A stretch of 5,180 nt of DNA from NCBI GenBank assembly GCA_030262795.1, contig JAJSZO010000192.1, positions 1 to 5,180 on the forward strand. The letters run 5' to 3'. The translations under genes and the position numbers were made by a program. Origin of the DNA: Deltaproteobacteria bacterium. Lineage in GTDB: Bacteria; Desulfobacterota; Desulfobacteria; Desulfobacterales; ETH-SRB1. This document shows, in pieces, positions 5,174 through 5,180 of the stretch; positions within the stretch are counted from its first letter, which is position 1, and each line of letters starts with the position of its first letter. Under the pieces are notes generated by a model, which ran no database searches, had not been told where the DNA came from, and saw nothing but the letters and a program-made list of their open reading frames with translations.

Positions 5174-5180
5174 TCGGGTT

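Noticed and set aside
1..5180. CRISPR arrays, tRNA or rRNA genes
   Set aside because: No regularly spaced direct repeats, cloverleaf or rRNA-like sequence was seen on either strand.

Overview
The window reads like an accessory stretch of a moderately AT-rich, probably Gram-negative bacterial genome. It carries two genes of the kind found in surface-polysaccharide clusters: an integral-membrane GT-C type glycosyltransferase (1223-2962) and the start of a Wzm-type ABC-2 exporter permease (4772-5173). Between and before them lie pieces of mobile and toxin-antitoxin DNA. Protein style (ISKra4 transposase, GT-C 'RDALIHH' family, Wzm) and the density of small repeats would fit a sulfate-reducing Desulfobacterota-like organism, but this is an impression and not a demonstrated assignment.

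Left part (1-1117): the 3' remnant of an ISKra4-family transposase gene is interrupted by a complete 157-bp non-coding element (181-337) with perfect 24-bp terminal inverted repeats and an 8-bp target duplication (TTAGACAT). The insertion adds exactly 165 bp, so the reading frame stays open through it. Then come about 500 bp of decayed sequence with one unrecognised minus-strand frame (349-660), and a 69-codon piece resembling the C-terminus of a DUF6036/AbiEii-like nucleotidyltransferase (908-1117).

Centre (1223-2962): a full-length 579-residue multi-pass glycosyltransferase with a good GT-C signature. It stands alone, with no co-directional partner close to it.

Right-centre (2963-4281): a broken VapC (PIN-domain) toxin gene has lost its N-terminus, has an in-frame stop just upstream, and ends in a second small element (3328-3491; 15-bp terminal inverted repeats, 8-bp target duplication with one mismatch). 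Immediately after it is an apparently intact two-gene toxin-antitoxin operon: a 96-aa charged helical protein (likely antitoxin) overlapping by 11 bp a 129-aa TumE-family (DUF6516) toxin that starts at TTG. A sigma70-like promoter, a small inverted repeat and a strong AGGAGG precede the pair.

Right end (4282-5180): about 490 bp hold no convincing gene but do hold a good intrinsic terminator (4527-4553). The exporter permease follows with a clear ribosome-binding site. Its frame stops at 5173 after 133 codons, and a 2-bp CT duplication appears to explain the stop.

No wholly new system is demonstrated. The best leads are the two unrelated MITE-like elements with 8-bp target duplications, each inside a degraded gene, and the compact antitoxin/TumE operon directly downstream of one of them.
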